NCBI RefSeq assembly: GCF_000934685.1
Contig: NZ_JYNQ01000001.1
Location: 3,137,501 to 3,201,500, forward strand
Length of the DNA stretch: 64,000 bases
Direction of reading: 5' to 3'
From: Lacinutrix sp. Hel_I_90
Lineage (GTDB): Bacteria; Bacteroidota; Bacteroidia; Flavobacteriales; Flavobacteriaceae
Of this stretch, positions 17,477 to 26,325 are shown piece by piece. Below the pieces are notes generated by a model. The model was not told the DNA's origin. It saw only the letters and a program-made list of their open reading frames with translations, and searched no databases. Both the position numbers and the translations under genes were made by a program. Numbering within the stretch: position 1 is the stretch's first letter; every line of letters starts with the position of its first letter.

Positions 17477-19159
17477 CTAGTTTTTAGTTTTGTTCTTGCT
17501 TTTAGATTTAGAACCTACTCTTGACATAGCACATCTAAAGCCTATATAATCTGTAGCCATACTTTGTGGGAAATAACGTCTTTGTGCAGGATCTAACCAG
17601 TACTCTCTGTCTTTCCATGAACCACCTTTATAAACTCTTACTTCATCGTTAATTAAAGACGTTCTTCTGTTAGACTTATCCCATTCTCTAACCAATGTTC
17701 CAGTTGAATCATACTGTACTCTATGATCTGGAGAGTTATACATTTTGCGTGTAACCGCAGCTGTGTTTTCATTTCCTTCAACTTCATCATCAAAACTTTG
17801 ACTGTAACCTCTTGAAGATTGTCTGTCTCCATCTCTAAAGTTACGGTTATCACTTCTGTCGAAGTTTGTTCTTAGGTAAGTTTCGTTTTCATTTACAGGA
17901 ACTTGAGCAATTTCACCAGGTAAATCTCTAGCGATTACCCTTCCGTTTGGTAAAGTATCATATACGATACCACTGGTCGTTACAATAGTAACCGTACCAT
18001 CTTCTGAGATTGCATTTTTAGTATAAACATTACCTCTATAATAGTTGAAATCATTAAACTCATCATCAACAATTGGACGATAAACATCTGCTACCCATTC
18101 TGCAACATTGCCAGCCATGTCATATAGGCCGTGATCGTTTGGTTCATAAGATTTTACTTGTGCAGTAATATCGGCACCATCGTCAGACCAGCCTGCAATT
18201 CCACCATAATCCCCTTTTCCTTGCTTGAAATTAGCCAATTGATCACCACGTACTTTACGTTTTCCAGAACGTGTATATTGTCCATCCCAAGGGTATTTTT
18301 TACGTCCTCTATAAACGTTGTAACTTCTAATTTCAGATAAACCTAATGCAGCATATTCCCATTCTGTTTCCGTTGGTAGTCTATACTTAGGAGAAATAAC
18401 ACCTGTTTGTCTTGAAGCATAAACACCTGTTTCATTGCCCTCAGCATCCACTTGAATGTTTCTTGATTTACCTGGCTTGATTATTTCTTCATTTCCACCA
18501 AAGGTTTGTGTTGGTGAGTTGATATAAGTATCGGTATTAAAGTTAGCATCAGCAGTTGCTTCATATTGGCTGTCTTGTTTTAAGTAGCCCTCTTGTTGTA
18601 AGTACATTTCGTTAACACGATCTGTTCTCCAATTCGCATATTCAACAGCTTGAATCCAGCTAACACCTACTACAGGATATTCTGCATAGCCAGGGTGACG
18701 TAAGTAATTTTCTGTCATTACTTCGTTATAACCCAAACGATTTCTCCATACTAACGTATCTGGTACAACACCATCATAAATTCTGCGGAAGTTTTCATCT
18801 TCTGGTGGATAAACTCTTTTAATCCAATCTAAGTATTCCATATACATTAAATTAGTTACTTCTGTTTCATCCATATAGAATGATTGTAAGTGTTGTTGAT
18901 TGGGTGTATTATTCCAATCATGCATAACATCATCTTGAACGCGTCCCATTGTAAATGTTCCACCTTCAACAAATACTAAACCCGGAGATGTTTCTTGTTC
19001 TTTAAACTGAGTGTTGTATTGGAAACCACCTTCTTTGGCGTTAATTTCCCAACCTGTTCCTCTGGAGGTATTTGATCCGCCAGATGATCTGCCACAACCA
19101 ACCAAGGTTAGCGACACTGCTAATAATATTAAAATCCTCGATACGATTACTTTTTTCAT
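17477..19159 (-). CDS. gldJ: Gliding motility lipoprotein GldJ
   Basis: This 560-residue outer-membrane lipoprotein has a signal peptide ending in the lipobox LVGC (Cys22). The body is a formylglycine-generating-enzyme/sulfatase-modifying (SUMF1) fold: GGTFTMGR near 70, DETEVTN near 97, PVVGVSWIQAVEYANWR, YRLPTETEWEYAA, YDMAGNVAEWVADVYR and the C-terminal RVYKGGSWKDREYWLDP...IGFRCAMS. GldJ is required for gliding in flavobacteria and stabilises other Gld proteins; the fold is not known to be catalytic here. A long insertion at about 380-500 with many Asn/Asp/Arg distinguishes it from its paralogue GldK. It is divergent from porU, with 272 bases between the starts. Confidence 0.93.
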   Translation of the reverse strand: MKKVIVSRILILLAVSLTLVGCGRSSGGSNTSRGTGWEINAKEGGFQYNTQFKEQETSPGLVFVEGGTFTMGRVQDDVMHDWNNTPNQQHLQSFYMDETEVTNLMYMEYLDWIKRVYPPEDENFRRIYDGVVPDTLVWRNRLGYNEVMTENYLRHPGYAEYPVVGVSWIQAVEYANWRTDRVNEMYLQQEGYLKQDSQYEATADANFNTDTYINSPTQTFGGNEEIIKPGKSRNIQVDAEGNETGVYASRQTGVISPKYRLPTETEWEYAALGLSEIRSYNVYRGRKKYPWDGQYTRSGKRKVRGDQLANFKQGKGDYGGIAGWSDDGADITAQVKSYEPNDHGLYDMAGNVAEWVADVYRPIVDDEFNDFNYYRGNVYTKNAISEDGTVTIVTTSGIVYDTLPNGRVIARDLPGEIAQVPVNENETYLRTNFDRSDNRNFRDGDRQSSRGYSQSFDDEVEGNENTAAVTRKMYNSPDHRVQYDSTGTLVREWDKSNRRTSLINDEVRVYKGGSWKDREYWLDPAQRRYFPQSMATDYIGFRCAMSRVGSKSKSKNKTKN

Positions 19160-19431
19160 ACTGATACGTTTAAGTAGCTAATTCTGTTTTATTTGGAGAC
19201 GCAATATAACAATTATACATAACTCTACAAGCTTTTTTGTGAAATTTGAATAAAAAAAATTGCATTTCATCCTAATTATATGCTTTACATCGATGTTTTT
19301 TGTGTGTTTTATCGATGATTTCAGACACTATAACGTGGTTTTTATTATATTATTATTGTATTTTTGAAAGGTTTTTATGAAAATGTTAAAATTATAATAA
19401 TAACAGAGTAATATAGACGTTAATATAAGCA
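19160..19431. promoter_or_regulatory. Divergent gldJ/porU intergenic region with porU -7 box
   Basis: The 272 bases hold control signals for gldJ (leftward) and porU (rightward). An exact -7 box TATTTTTG at 19359-19366 faces porU and would give a leader of about 60 nt. For gldJ I see only a near match around 19202-19210 (TATATTGC on the minus strand). Confidence 0.45.
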
Positions 19432-22400
19432 ATGAAAAAGATATTATTTATTACCATAGTATTATTAAGTAGTGTTGTGTATTCTCAGCAAAAGAAGTTT
19501 AACATAACATGGAATGCCAGTAAAACCATTAACACAAGCGGTTATACTATAGCTATTCCGCATTTTTCTCCTGAAGAGAATTACAGTTACAGCCTTAGTG
19601 ATGGATTACAAGTGGTATCACAATGGAAAACGAACACTTACATAAATGAGAAGAGTGTGCAGCTTTCAAACGTTAATTATCAACCCATTTCTAAAGCAGA
19701 ATTAAAAGCGTTAGACTTAAAAACGGTTCCTTCCAAAATAACAGTTGAATTAAAAAACGCTATAGCGAGAGATAAAAGCTTTGCAGTATTAAAAGTTTCA
19801 GCAATTATAAAGTCTGCAACAGGGGAATATAAAAAGGTCACTTCCTTCACTGTAAATTATAAAAATGCAACAGCTGCCAATACCGCTCTAAATAGGACTA
19901 ATTTCCCAATTAGTAATTCAGTACTTAACACAGGTTCTTGGTATAAATTTGCTATTGATAAATCTGGAGTGTTTAGATTGTCTAAAAGTTTTTTACAACA
20001 AACAGGGATTAACGTTAATGCCATAGATCCCAGAACTATTCGCATATATGGTAATGGAGGGCGAATGATTCCTTATTTAAATGATATAAATTATCCTTTT
20101 GATCCTGTAGAGAACGCTATTAAAATTGTAGGTGAAGCTGACGGAGTTTTTAACGATGAAGATTATATCTTGTTTTATGGTGTTGGTCCTAAGGGTATTG
20201 TTGAAAACCCTGCTATTAATACTAATATTAATCCGTATCAGGATATTGCTTACTATTACATTAATATTGGTTCTGGGCCAGGAAAACGAATCAATTCCAT
20301 GGTGGAGCCCAGTGCTTCAGCTTCAGTGCAAATAAATACATTTCAAGATTATCAATTTCATGAAGTAGATGAGTTTACATTAGCTTTAGTTGGAAGACGC
20401 TGGTTTGGTGATAAGTTTGATATTGAAGTGAATAAGTCATTCAGCTTTAATTTCCCTAACTTAATTGTAACAGAACCAGTTCAGTTTAAAGTCTATACTG
20501 CTGCTATTTCTTCAATAGCAACTAGCTTTGAAGTTTTGGTAAATAACAATTTTATAACAAACCTTCCAATTTCAGGTATTTCTTCAAATGATTCTAATTT
20601 TGCTTATGAAGGTAATTTTAATAATAACATAACTATTTCTTCAGACAATGTTTCGGTTCAAATAAATTATAATAAAGCTGGTAATCCAAGTGCTGTTGGT
20701 TATTTAGATTATATTTCTCTTGAGGCGACGAGAGCTTTAACGCATGCTGGTAATCAATTAAAATTTTACAACAAGAGTACCGCTCAGACCTCTGGCATTG
20801 GTAATTACATTATTTCTAATGCAACAGGTGTTTCTGAAGTTTGGGACATTACAGATACTAATAATATTACTTCAAAAGTTAATGAAAATCAAGCTTCTAT
20901 AAGTTTTAAAGCCAATTTAGGGAGCTTAAAAACATACGTTGCAGTGACACCTTCCGACTATTATAGTGCTATTGCAGTGTCTAATCCTAATGTTGCAAAT
21001 CAAAATATTAAAGGGACTATATTTAAAAATGCGCAAGGTAATTTTGAAGATGTCGATTATTTAATGATTACCCCCAGCACACATTTAAGTCAAGCGCAAC
21101 GTCTGGCGCAGATTAATAGAACAAAAAATAACTTAAATGTAAAGGTAGTCACTATTGAAAGTATTTATAATGAATTTAGTACTGGAAATAGTGATATTTC
21201 AGCCATTAGGAATTTTGTTAAGTATGTCTATGATAATTCGAGTAATCCGGCAAATAGAGTAAAATATTTATGTTTATTTGGAGACAGTTCTTTTGATTAT
21301 AAAGGAAGGATTTCTGATAACACCTATAATATGCCTTTATGGAATGCCTATTCGAGCTTAAATTTAACAAGCTCTTTTATTTCAGACGATTTTTATGGTA
21401 TGATGGATGCTAATGAAGGTACTCTAGCGACTTCAGATAAATTGGATATAGCAGTAGGTAGAATACTTGCAGATTCGCCACAACGTGCAAAAAAAATGGT
21501 TGATAAAATAGAGACCTACTATTCTAAAGCGGCTTTTGGTAACTGGAGGAATAATATTATTGCTATTTCAGATGATGTTGATGTGGCCTGGGAGCGAGAA
21601 CTTCAGGAAACTACAGATGAAATAGCCGATGAGATTACTACTCAAAAACCATTTATTAATGCTGTTAAAATACATGCTGATGCTTATCAACAGGAATCCT
21701 CTTCAGGAGGCGATCGTTATCCAGCAGTCACTTCAGCTATTGCAGATGCTATAGAAAATGGGGCATTAGTAGTTAATTATTTTGGGCATGGCGGTGAAGA
21801 TGGTTTGGCCTCTGAGCGTGTTTTTGAAAAATCAGATGCTGAAGGATTAAGAAATGAATGCAAACTTACTTGTTTTGTTACGGTTACTTGCGAGTACACA
21901 AGATTTGATAACCCGTTAAGAGTTACCGCAGGAGAATTGATATATTGGAATGAAAAGGGAGGGGCGATTAGTTTAATTACCACAACACGGCAAATTTTTG
22001 TGAGTGTTGGTGTGACATTCAATAAAAAACTAGAAGAATATTTATTCTCTTATAGCGATAATGATACCTACAGTGATTATGAATATCCTACAATGGCAGA
22101 AGCTTTAAGATTGACAAAAATAGACCCTTCAGTGACTAATATTAATCAGAAAAATCTGGTGTTCTACATTGGAGATCCTGCTTTAAAATTAGCGTTTCCG
22201 GACCCAGATGTTCGTCTAACAAAAATTAATGATGTACCAATAACCCAGCAAACAGAGGTTTTAAGTGCTTTAAGCTACGCCAAATTGTCTGGTGAAGTAA
22301 CAGATCCAGCTGGTAATGTATTAACTAATTACAATGGTAAAGTGGTTGCTACTATTTTCGATAAGACTATACAAAGACAAACACTAGGTAATGATAATAC

Positions 22401-23319
22401 GACGAGTGGTGGACAAGTTATAAAATTAGATTATACGACTTTAGGTGAAGTTATATTTAGAGGGCAAGTAACGGTAACTAACGGTGCGTTTGATTTCGAT
22501 TTTATTGTGCCTAGAGATATTGGTATTCCTGTGGGTTATGGTAAAGTGAGTTTTTATGCGTCAACAGACAATCCGGCTAAAGATCAAAGTGGGGCAGCAA
22601 TAAATACACTACAAATAGGAGGTATTAATGAGAGTGCAGCAGAAGATAATCAAGGTCCAGTTATAAACGTCTTCATGAATGATGAAAACTTTGTCTCAGG
22701 AGGTGTCACTAATGAGTCGCCAACCCTTTTAGTTAAATTACAAGATGAAAATGGTATTAATACGGCTAGTGGTATTGGACATGATATTGTTGCTGTAATT
22801 GATGGGGACGAAGTGAATCCTTTTGTGTTAAACAATTATTATGTTACAGAATTAGATGATTACACCAGAGGGAATTTGAGTTTCCCTTTTAGAGATTTAG
22901 AACCTGGTTTGCATACACTTTCTCTAAAAGCTTGGGATGTTTACAATAATTCATCAACTTCAGAGTTACAGTTTAGAGTTTTTAACGAAGATGCGCATTT
23001 GATAATTGAAAACGTTTTAAATTATCCAAATCCTTTTGTGAACTATACAGAGTTTTGGTTTAGTCATAATAGCTCTGAAAACCTGGATGTATCGGTTCAA
23101 ATTTTTACGATCTCAGGTAAATTAGTAAGAACCTTGAATGGTAGCACTAATGGAGCAGGAATCAAGTCGACGGCTTCAACTTCTAGAGACATTGTTTGGG
23201 ATGGGCGTGATGATTTTGGAGATAAGATAGGTAAAGGTACCTATATCTATAAGTTAAAAGTACACTCCAGTGCAACAAATAAAACGGTTGAAAAAATAGA
23301 GAAACTTGTTATACTCTAA
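19432..23319 (+). CDS. porU: Type IX secretion system sortase PorU
   Basis: This 1295-residue secreted protein has a signal peptide (residues 1-18, cleavage after VYSQ-like AQ/SQ). The central gingipain-type C25 peptidase domain holds CLFGDSSFDYKG, the catalytic His in VVNYFGHGGEDGL (H786) and the catalytic Cys in VTCEYTRFDNP (C820). PorU cleaves the C-terminal signal of type IX cargo at the cell surface and attaches cargo to a lipid anchor. The C-terminus (about 1195-1295), with NYPNPFVNYTEFWF and WDGRDDFGDKIGKGTYIYKL, is a FlgD/T9SS-CTD-like domain, which PorU is known to keep as its own. porV follows after 33 bases, which matches its role in the attachment complex. Confidence 0.96.
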   Translation: MKKILFITIVLLSSVVYSQQKKFNITWNASKTINTSGYTIAIPHFSPEENYSYSLSDGLQVVSQWKTNTYINEKSVQLSNVNYQPISKAELKALDLKTVPSKITVELKNAIARDKSFAVLKVSAIIKSATGEYKKVTSFTVNYKNATAANTALNRTNFPISNSVLNTGSWYKFAIDKSGVFRLSKSFLQQTGINVNAIDPRTIRIYGNGGRMIPYLNDINYPFDPVENAIKIVGEADGVFNDEDYILFYGVGPKGIVENPAINTNINPYQDIAYYYINIGSGPGKRINSMVEPSASASVQINTFQDYQFHEVDEFTLALVGRRWFGDKFDIEVNKSFSFNFPNLIVTEPVQFKVYTAAISSIATSFEVLVNNNFITNLPISGISSNDSNFAYEGNFNNNITISSDNVSVQINYNKAGNPSAVGYLDYISLEATRALTHAGNQLKFYNKSTAQTSGIGNYIISNATGVSEVWDITDTNNITSKVNENQASISFKANLGSLKTYVAVTPSDYYSAIAVSNPNVANQNIKGTIFKNAQGNFEDVDYLMITPSTHLSQAQRLAQINRTKNNLNVKVVTIESIYNEFSTGNSDISAIRNFVKYVYDNSSNPANRVKYLCLFGDSSFDYKGRISDNTYNMPLWNAYSSLNLTSSFISDDFYGMMDANEGTLATSDKLDIAVGRILADSPQRAKKMVDKIETYYSKAAFGNWRNNIIAISDDVDVAWERELQETTDEIADEITTQKPFINAVKIHADAYQQESSSGGDRYPAVTSAIADAIENGALVVNYFGHGGEDGLASERVFEKSDAEGLRNECKLTCFVTVTCEYTRFDNPLRVTAGELIYWNEKGGAISLITTTRQIFVSVGVTFNKKLEEYLFSYSDNDTYSDYEYPTMAEALRLTKIDPSVTNINQKNLVFYIGDPALKLAFPDPDVRLTKINDVPITQQTEVLSALSYAKLSGEVTDPAGNVLTNYNGKVVATIFDKTIQRQTLGNDNTTSGGQVIKLDYTTLGEVIFRGQVTVTNGAFDFDFIVPRDIGIPVGYGKVSFYASTDNPAKDQSGAAINTLQIGGINESAAEDNQGPVINVFMNDENFVSGGVTNESPTLLVKLQDENGINTASGIGHDIVAVIDGDEVNPFVLNNYYVTELDDYTRGNLSFPFRDLEPGLHTLSLKAWDVYNNSSTSELQFRVFNEDAHLIIENVLNYPNPFVNYTEFWFSHNSSENLDVSVQIFTISGKLVRTLNGSTNGAGIKSTASTSRDIVWDGRDDFGDKIGKGTYIYKLKVHSSATNKTVEKIEKLVIL

Positions 23320-23352
23320 TAAAAAATTATATTTGCTAAATAAAATTAATCC

Positions 23353-24591
23353 ATGAAATTAAATCTTTTTACATTATTAGTCCTTGTTTTCGCTTTTAAC
23401 TTGGATGCGCAAAATACAGTCGTAGAAATAACACCTAATCAAGACTCAAGGGTAATTACAACCGGAATGCCATTTTTGTTAATTGCACCAGATGCAAGAG
23501 CTGCGGGTATGGGAGATATGGGGGTTGCAACATCTACGGATGCCTTTTCTCAAAAATGGAATGCATCAAAATATGTGTTTTCTACTGCTAAATCAGGATT
23601 CTCTTTAAGCTATACACCATACCTTAGTAAGTTGGTTAATGATATTGGTATAGGTTATGTTTCTTACTTTAATAGAATAAATGAACAAAGTGCTTTTGGA
23701 GCTAGTTTGACTTATTTTAGTTTGGGAGAAATTGAATTTGTAGATGATGAATTTTCTGAACCATTAATTCAAAAGCCTAACGAGTTAGCCCTAGATATAT
23801 CTTACTCATTAAGATTGGATGATCATTTCGGTATGGGTGTAGCCATGCGTTATTTACGTTCAGATTTGAAATTAAATACAGGAGGGAATGATATTAATGC
23901 AGCAAGTACTTTTGGAGTAGATATCACGGGATATTATCAAAGTGAAGAAAAAGCTTATAATGACTTTAATGGTCGCTGGAGAGGTGGTTTTGCGATTCAA
24001 AACCTAGGGCCAAAATTTAAATACGATGAGGGCGGACAAGAGAATTTTCAACCTACAAATCTTAGGCTAGGAGGTGGCTTCGATTTTATTTTTGATCAAT
24101 ATAATAAGTTAGGTGTTACCTTAGAACTCTCCAAATTATTAGTGCCTACGCCACCAATTACAGCGCAACGTTTTGAGTATATTGACAATAATAACGATGG
24201 CGAATTTAATTCTGGTGATGAAGCGGTGAGTACAGACGATGATTTTGTATTAGAAGGTCAAGACAATGATGTTGATTTCATCTCGGGTGTTTTTCAGTCT
24301 TTTGGTGATGCGCCAGGTGGAGGAAAAGAAGAATTAAAAGAATTCACCTATGCAATAGGAGCTGAATACTTATATCAGGAATCTTTTGCTTTTAGATTGG
24401 GTTATTTTAATGAGCATGAAACAAAAGGTGCGCGTAACTTTTTTGCTTTAGGAGCAGGGTTTAAATACAATGTTATGAATATCGATTTATCTTATTTGTT
24501 CTCTGCATCTAAAGTGCAAAGTCCGTTAGAAAGTACCTTACGTTTCTCACTTACCTTTAATCTAGGAGCAGGAGAATATAAAGAGTATTAA
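23353..24591 (+). CDS. porV: Type IX secretion outer-membrane shuttle protein PorV (LptO)
   Basis: This 412-residue outer-membrane beta-barrel of the FadL/PorV family has a signal peptide ending DAQ (about residue 20). The family start PFLLIAPDARAAGMGDMGVATS follows directly, then KWNASKYVF. The barrel strands alternate through the protein and it ends in a hydrophobic strand, LRFSLTFNLG. PorV binds the C-terminal domain of cargo at the translocon and delivers it to PorU. Gene order porU-porV is conserved. A strong hairpin at 24611-24645 ends the unit. Confidence 0.95.
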   Translation: MKLNLFTLLVLVFAFNLDAQNTVVEITPNQDSRVITTGMPFLLIAPDARAAGMGDMGVATSTDAFSQKWNASKYVFSTAKSGFSLSYTPYLSKLVNDIGIGYVSYFNRINEQSAFGASLTYFSLGEIEFVDDEFSEPLIQKPNELALDISYSLRLDDHFGMGVAMRYLRSDLKLNTGGNDINAASTFGVDITGYYQSEEKAYNDFNGRWRGGFAIQNLGPKFKYDEGGQENFQPTNLRLGGGFDFIFDQYNKLGVTLELSKLLVPTPPITAQRFEYIDNNNDGEFNSGDEAVSTDDDFVLEGQDNDVDFISGVFQSFGDAPGGGKEELKEFTYAIGAEYLYQESFAFRLGYFNEHETKGARNFFALGAGFKYNVMNIDLSYLFSASKVQSPLESTLRFSLTFNLGAGEYKEY

Positions 24592-24610
24592 AAGTATATT
24601 TCGCTTAAAA

Positions 24611-24645
24611 CATAAAAACTATTGCCAATCGCAATAGTTTTTATG
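24611..24645 (+). terminator. Intrinsic terminator after porV
   Basis: A perfect 14-bp inverted repeat, CATAAAAACTATTG with CAATAGTTTTTATG, encloses a 7-nt loop and carries a T5 run inside the right arm. It lies 20 bases after the porV stop and could act in both directions. Confidence 0.8.
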
Positions 24646-24683
24646 TCTAAAATAGTTTCATATCTTGGTATCAAATAAGTTTA

Positions 24684-25166
24684 ATGAAAGAAGTAAAAAT
24701 AGAATCTACACTCTTCGTTTTTGAATCTCTGAAAGAGACTCCTGAAGCTATTCAAAAATTGATGCATAAAGCTATAGAGGCTAGAGATAATGCGTATGCG
24801 CCCTATTCACGATTTCATGTGGGTACTGCTTTATTATTAGATAATGGTGAAATAATTTCTGGAAGCAATCAGGAAAATGCATCCTACCCTTCAGGGCTTT
24901 GTGCAGAGCGTACAGCTATCTTTTATGCTGGGGCAAAATATCCAAAGGCAAAAGTGCTAAAAATGGCAATTTCTGCTGCTTCCCAAAATCAAAAAACAGA
25001 TAAGCCAATCCCGCCATGCGGCGCTTGCAGGCAGTCTATTGCAGAATATGAAATAAAGCAAGAGAAACCAATTGAAATCTATTTTATGGGTGAGACTGGA
25101 AGCGTCATGAAATCAAGTTCGCTAGCTAATTTATTGCCATTTAGTTTCGACGCGTCAAATCTATAA
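24684..25166 (+). CDS. cdd: Cytidine deaminase
   Basis: This 160-residue tetrameric-type zinc enzyme deaminates cytidine and deoxycytidine to uridine forms in pyrimidine salvage. The motifs are YAPYSRFHVGTALLLDNGE, the zinc and proton-shuttle segment CAERTAI and the second zinc pair PCGACRQ. Length fits the family with a slightly extended N-terminus. The gene lies between porV and pdhA, with its own upstream gap after the porV terminator. Confidence 0.95.
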   Translation: MKEVKIESTLFVFESLKETPEAIQKLMHKAIEARDNAYAPYSRFHVGTALLLDNGEIISGSNQENASYPSGLCAERTAIFYAGAKYPKAKVLKMAISAASQNQKTDKPIPPCGACRQSIAEYEIKQEKPIEIYFMGETGSVMKSSSLANLLPFSFDASNL

Positions 25167-25219
25167 CGATTTCGTAAAACTTTACGATTTCCAATCTTTT
25201 TTATTACTAACTAAAGTGT

Positions 25220-25227
25220 TACTTTTG
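25220..25227 (+). promoter_or_regulatory. -7 promoter box TACTTTTG upstream of pdhA
   Basis: Exact TAnnTTTG match, about 93 nt before the pdhA start, leaving a leader of roughly 87 nt. No clear -33 TTG at the best spacing. Confidence 0.45.
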
Positions 25228-25320
25228 TTATCGCTTATGCCAATTTTATATTGGTATCTCATGAAGAACTGGCTTGAAGTCAAATCAGGAGCATTAGTAT
25301 GGCGTTAAATAATAGATTAA

Positions 25321-26322
25321 ATGCAAAAAATCACAAAAGAAGTTTACCTAAAGTGGTATGAAGATATGTTATTCTGGAGGAAGTTTGAAGACAAGCTTGC
25401 CGCCGTTTACATTCAGCAAAAAGTAAGAGGGTTTCTTCACCTATATAATGGTCAGGAAGCTGTTTTAGCAGGCGCTTTACACGCTATGGATTTAACAAAA
25501 GACAAAATGATTACGGCCTATCGTAATCACGTACAGCCTATTGGTATGGGTGTAGATCCTAAACGGGTTATGGCAGAGCTATTTGGTAAAGCAACAGGAA
25601 CTTCAAAAGGTTTAGGGGGCTCTATGCATATTTTTTCTAAAGAGCATCGTTTTTATGGAGGACACGGTATTGTTGGAGGTCAAATTCCTCTAGGTGCAGG
25701 GATTGCATTTGGAGACAAATACCACGATAAAGATGCGGTAACTATTTGTTGTTTTGGAGATGGTGCAGCGCGGCAAGGTTCACTTCACGAGACCTTTAAC
25801 TTAGCAATGCTTTGGAATTTACCTGTAGTGTTCGTATGTGAGAACAATGGGTATGCCATGGGAACCTCAGTTGAAAGAACGGCAAACCACACAGACATCT
25901 GGAAGTTGGGCTTAGGTTACGAAATGCCTTGCGGTCCAGTAGATGGAATGAACCCTATTAAGGTTGCCGAAGCTTTTGACGAAGCAATTACTAGAGCAAG
26001 AACTGGTGGCGGACCAACCTTTTTAGAAGTAAAAACATACAGGTATAGAGGACACTCGATGTCAGATGCGCAACATTATAGAACAAAAGATGAAGTAGCA
26101 GAATACAAGAAAGTAGATCCTATTACTCAAGTAAAACAAATCTTATTAGATAAAAAATACGCCACTGAAGATGAAATTAAAGTCATTGATAAGCGCGTAA
26201 AGGCATTAGTTTCTGAGTGTGAGAAATTTGCAGAAGAATCTCCATATCCTGAAAAAAGGGTCATGTACGATGCCGTTTATGAACAAGAAGATTACCCATT
26301 TATCGAGCATAAAATAAAATAA
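25321..26322 (+). CDS. pdhA: Pyruvate dehydrogenase E1 component, alpha subunit
   Basis: This 333-residue thiamine-diphosphate-binding subunit of the heterotetrameric E1 has the TPP/Mg motif GDGAARQGSLHE...CENN at about 146-177. GGHGIVGGQIPLGAGIAFG precedes it, and the regulatory-loop equivalent YRYRGHSMSDAQHYR comes after. It decarboxylates pyruvate and transfers the acetyl unit to E2. The E2 gene starts 3 bases downstream. The E1 beta subunit is not adjacent and must be elsewhere, as is usual in this family. Confidence 0.94.
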   Translation: MQKITKEVYLKWYEDMLFWRKFEDKLAAVYIQQKVRGFLHLYNGQEAVLAGALHAMDLTKDKMITAYRNHVQPIGMGVDPKRVMAELFGKATGTSKGLGGSMHIFSKEHRFYGGHGIVGGQIPLGAGIAFGDKYHDKDAVTICCFGDGAARQGSLHETFNLAMLWNLPVVFVCENNGYAMGTSVERTANHTDIWKLGLGYEMPCGPVDGMNPIKVAEAFDEAITRARTGGGPTFLEVKTYRYRGHSMSDAQHYRTKDEVAEYKKVDPITQVKQILLDKKYATEDEIKVIDKRVKALVSECEKFAEESPYPEKRVMYDAVYEQEDYPFIEHKIK

Positions 26323-26325
26323 GCT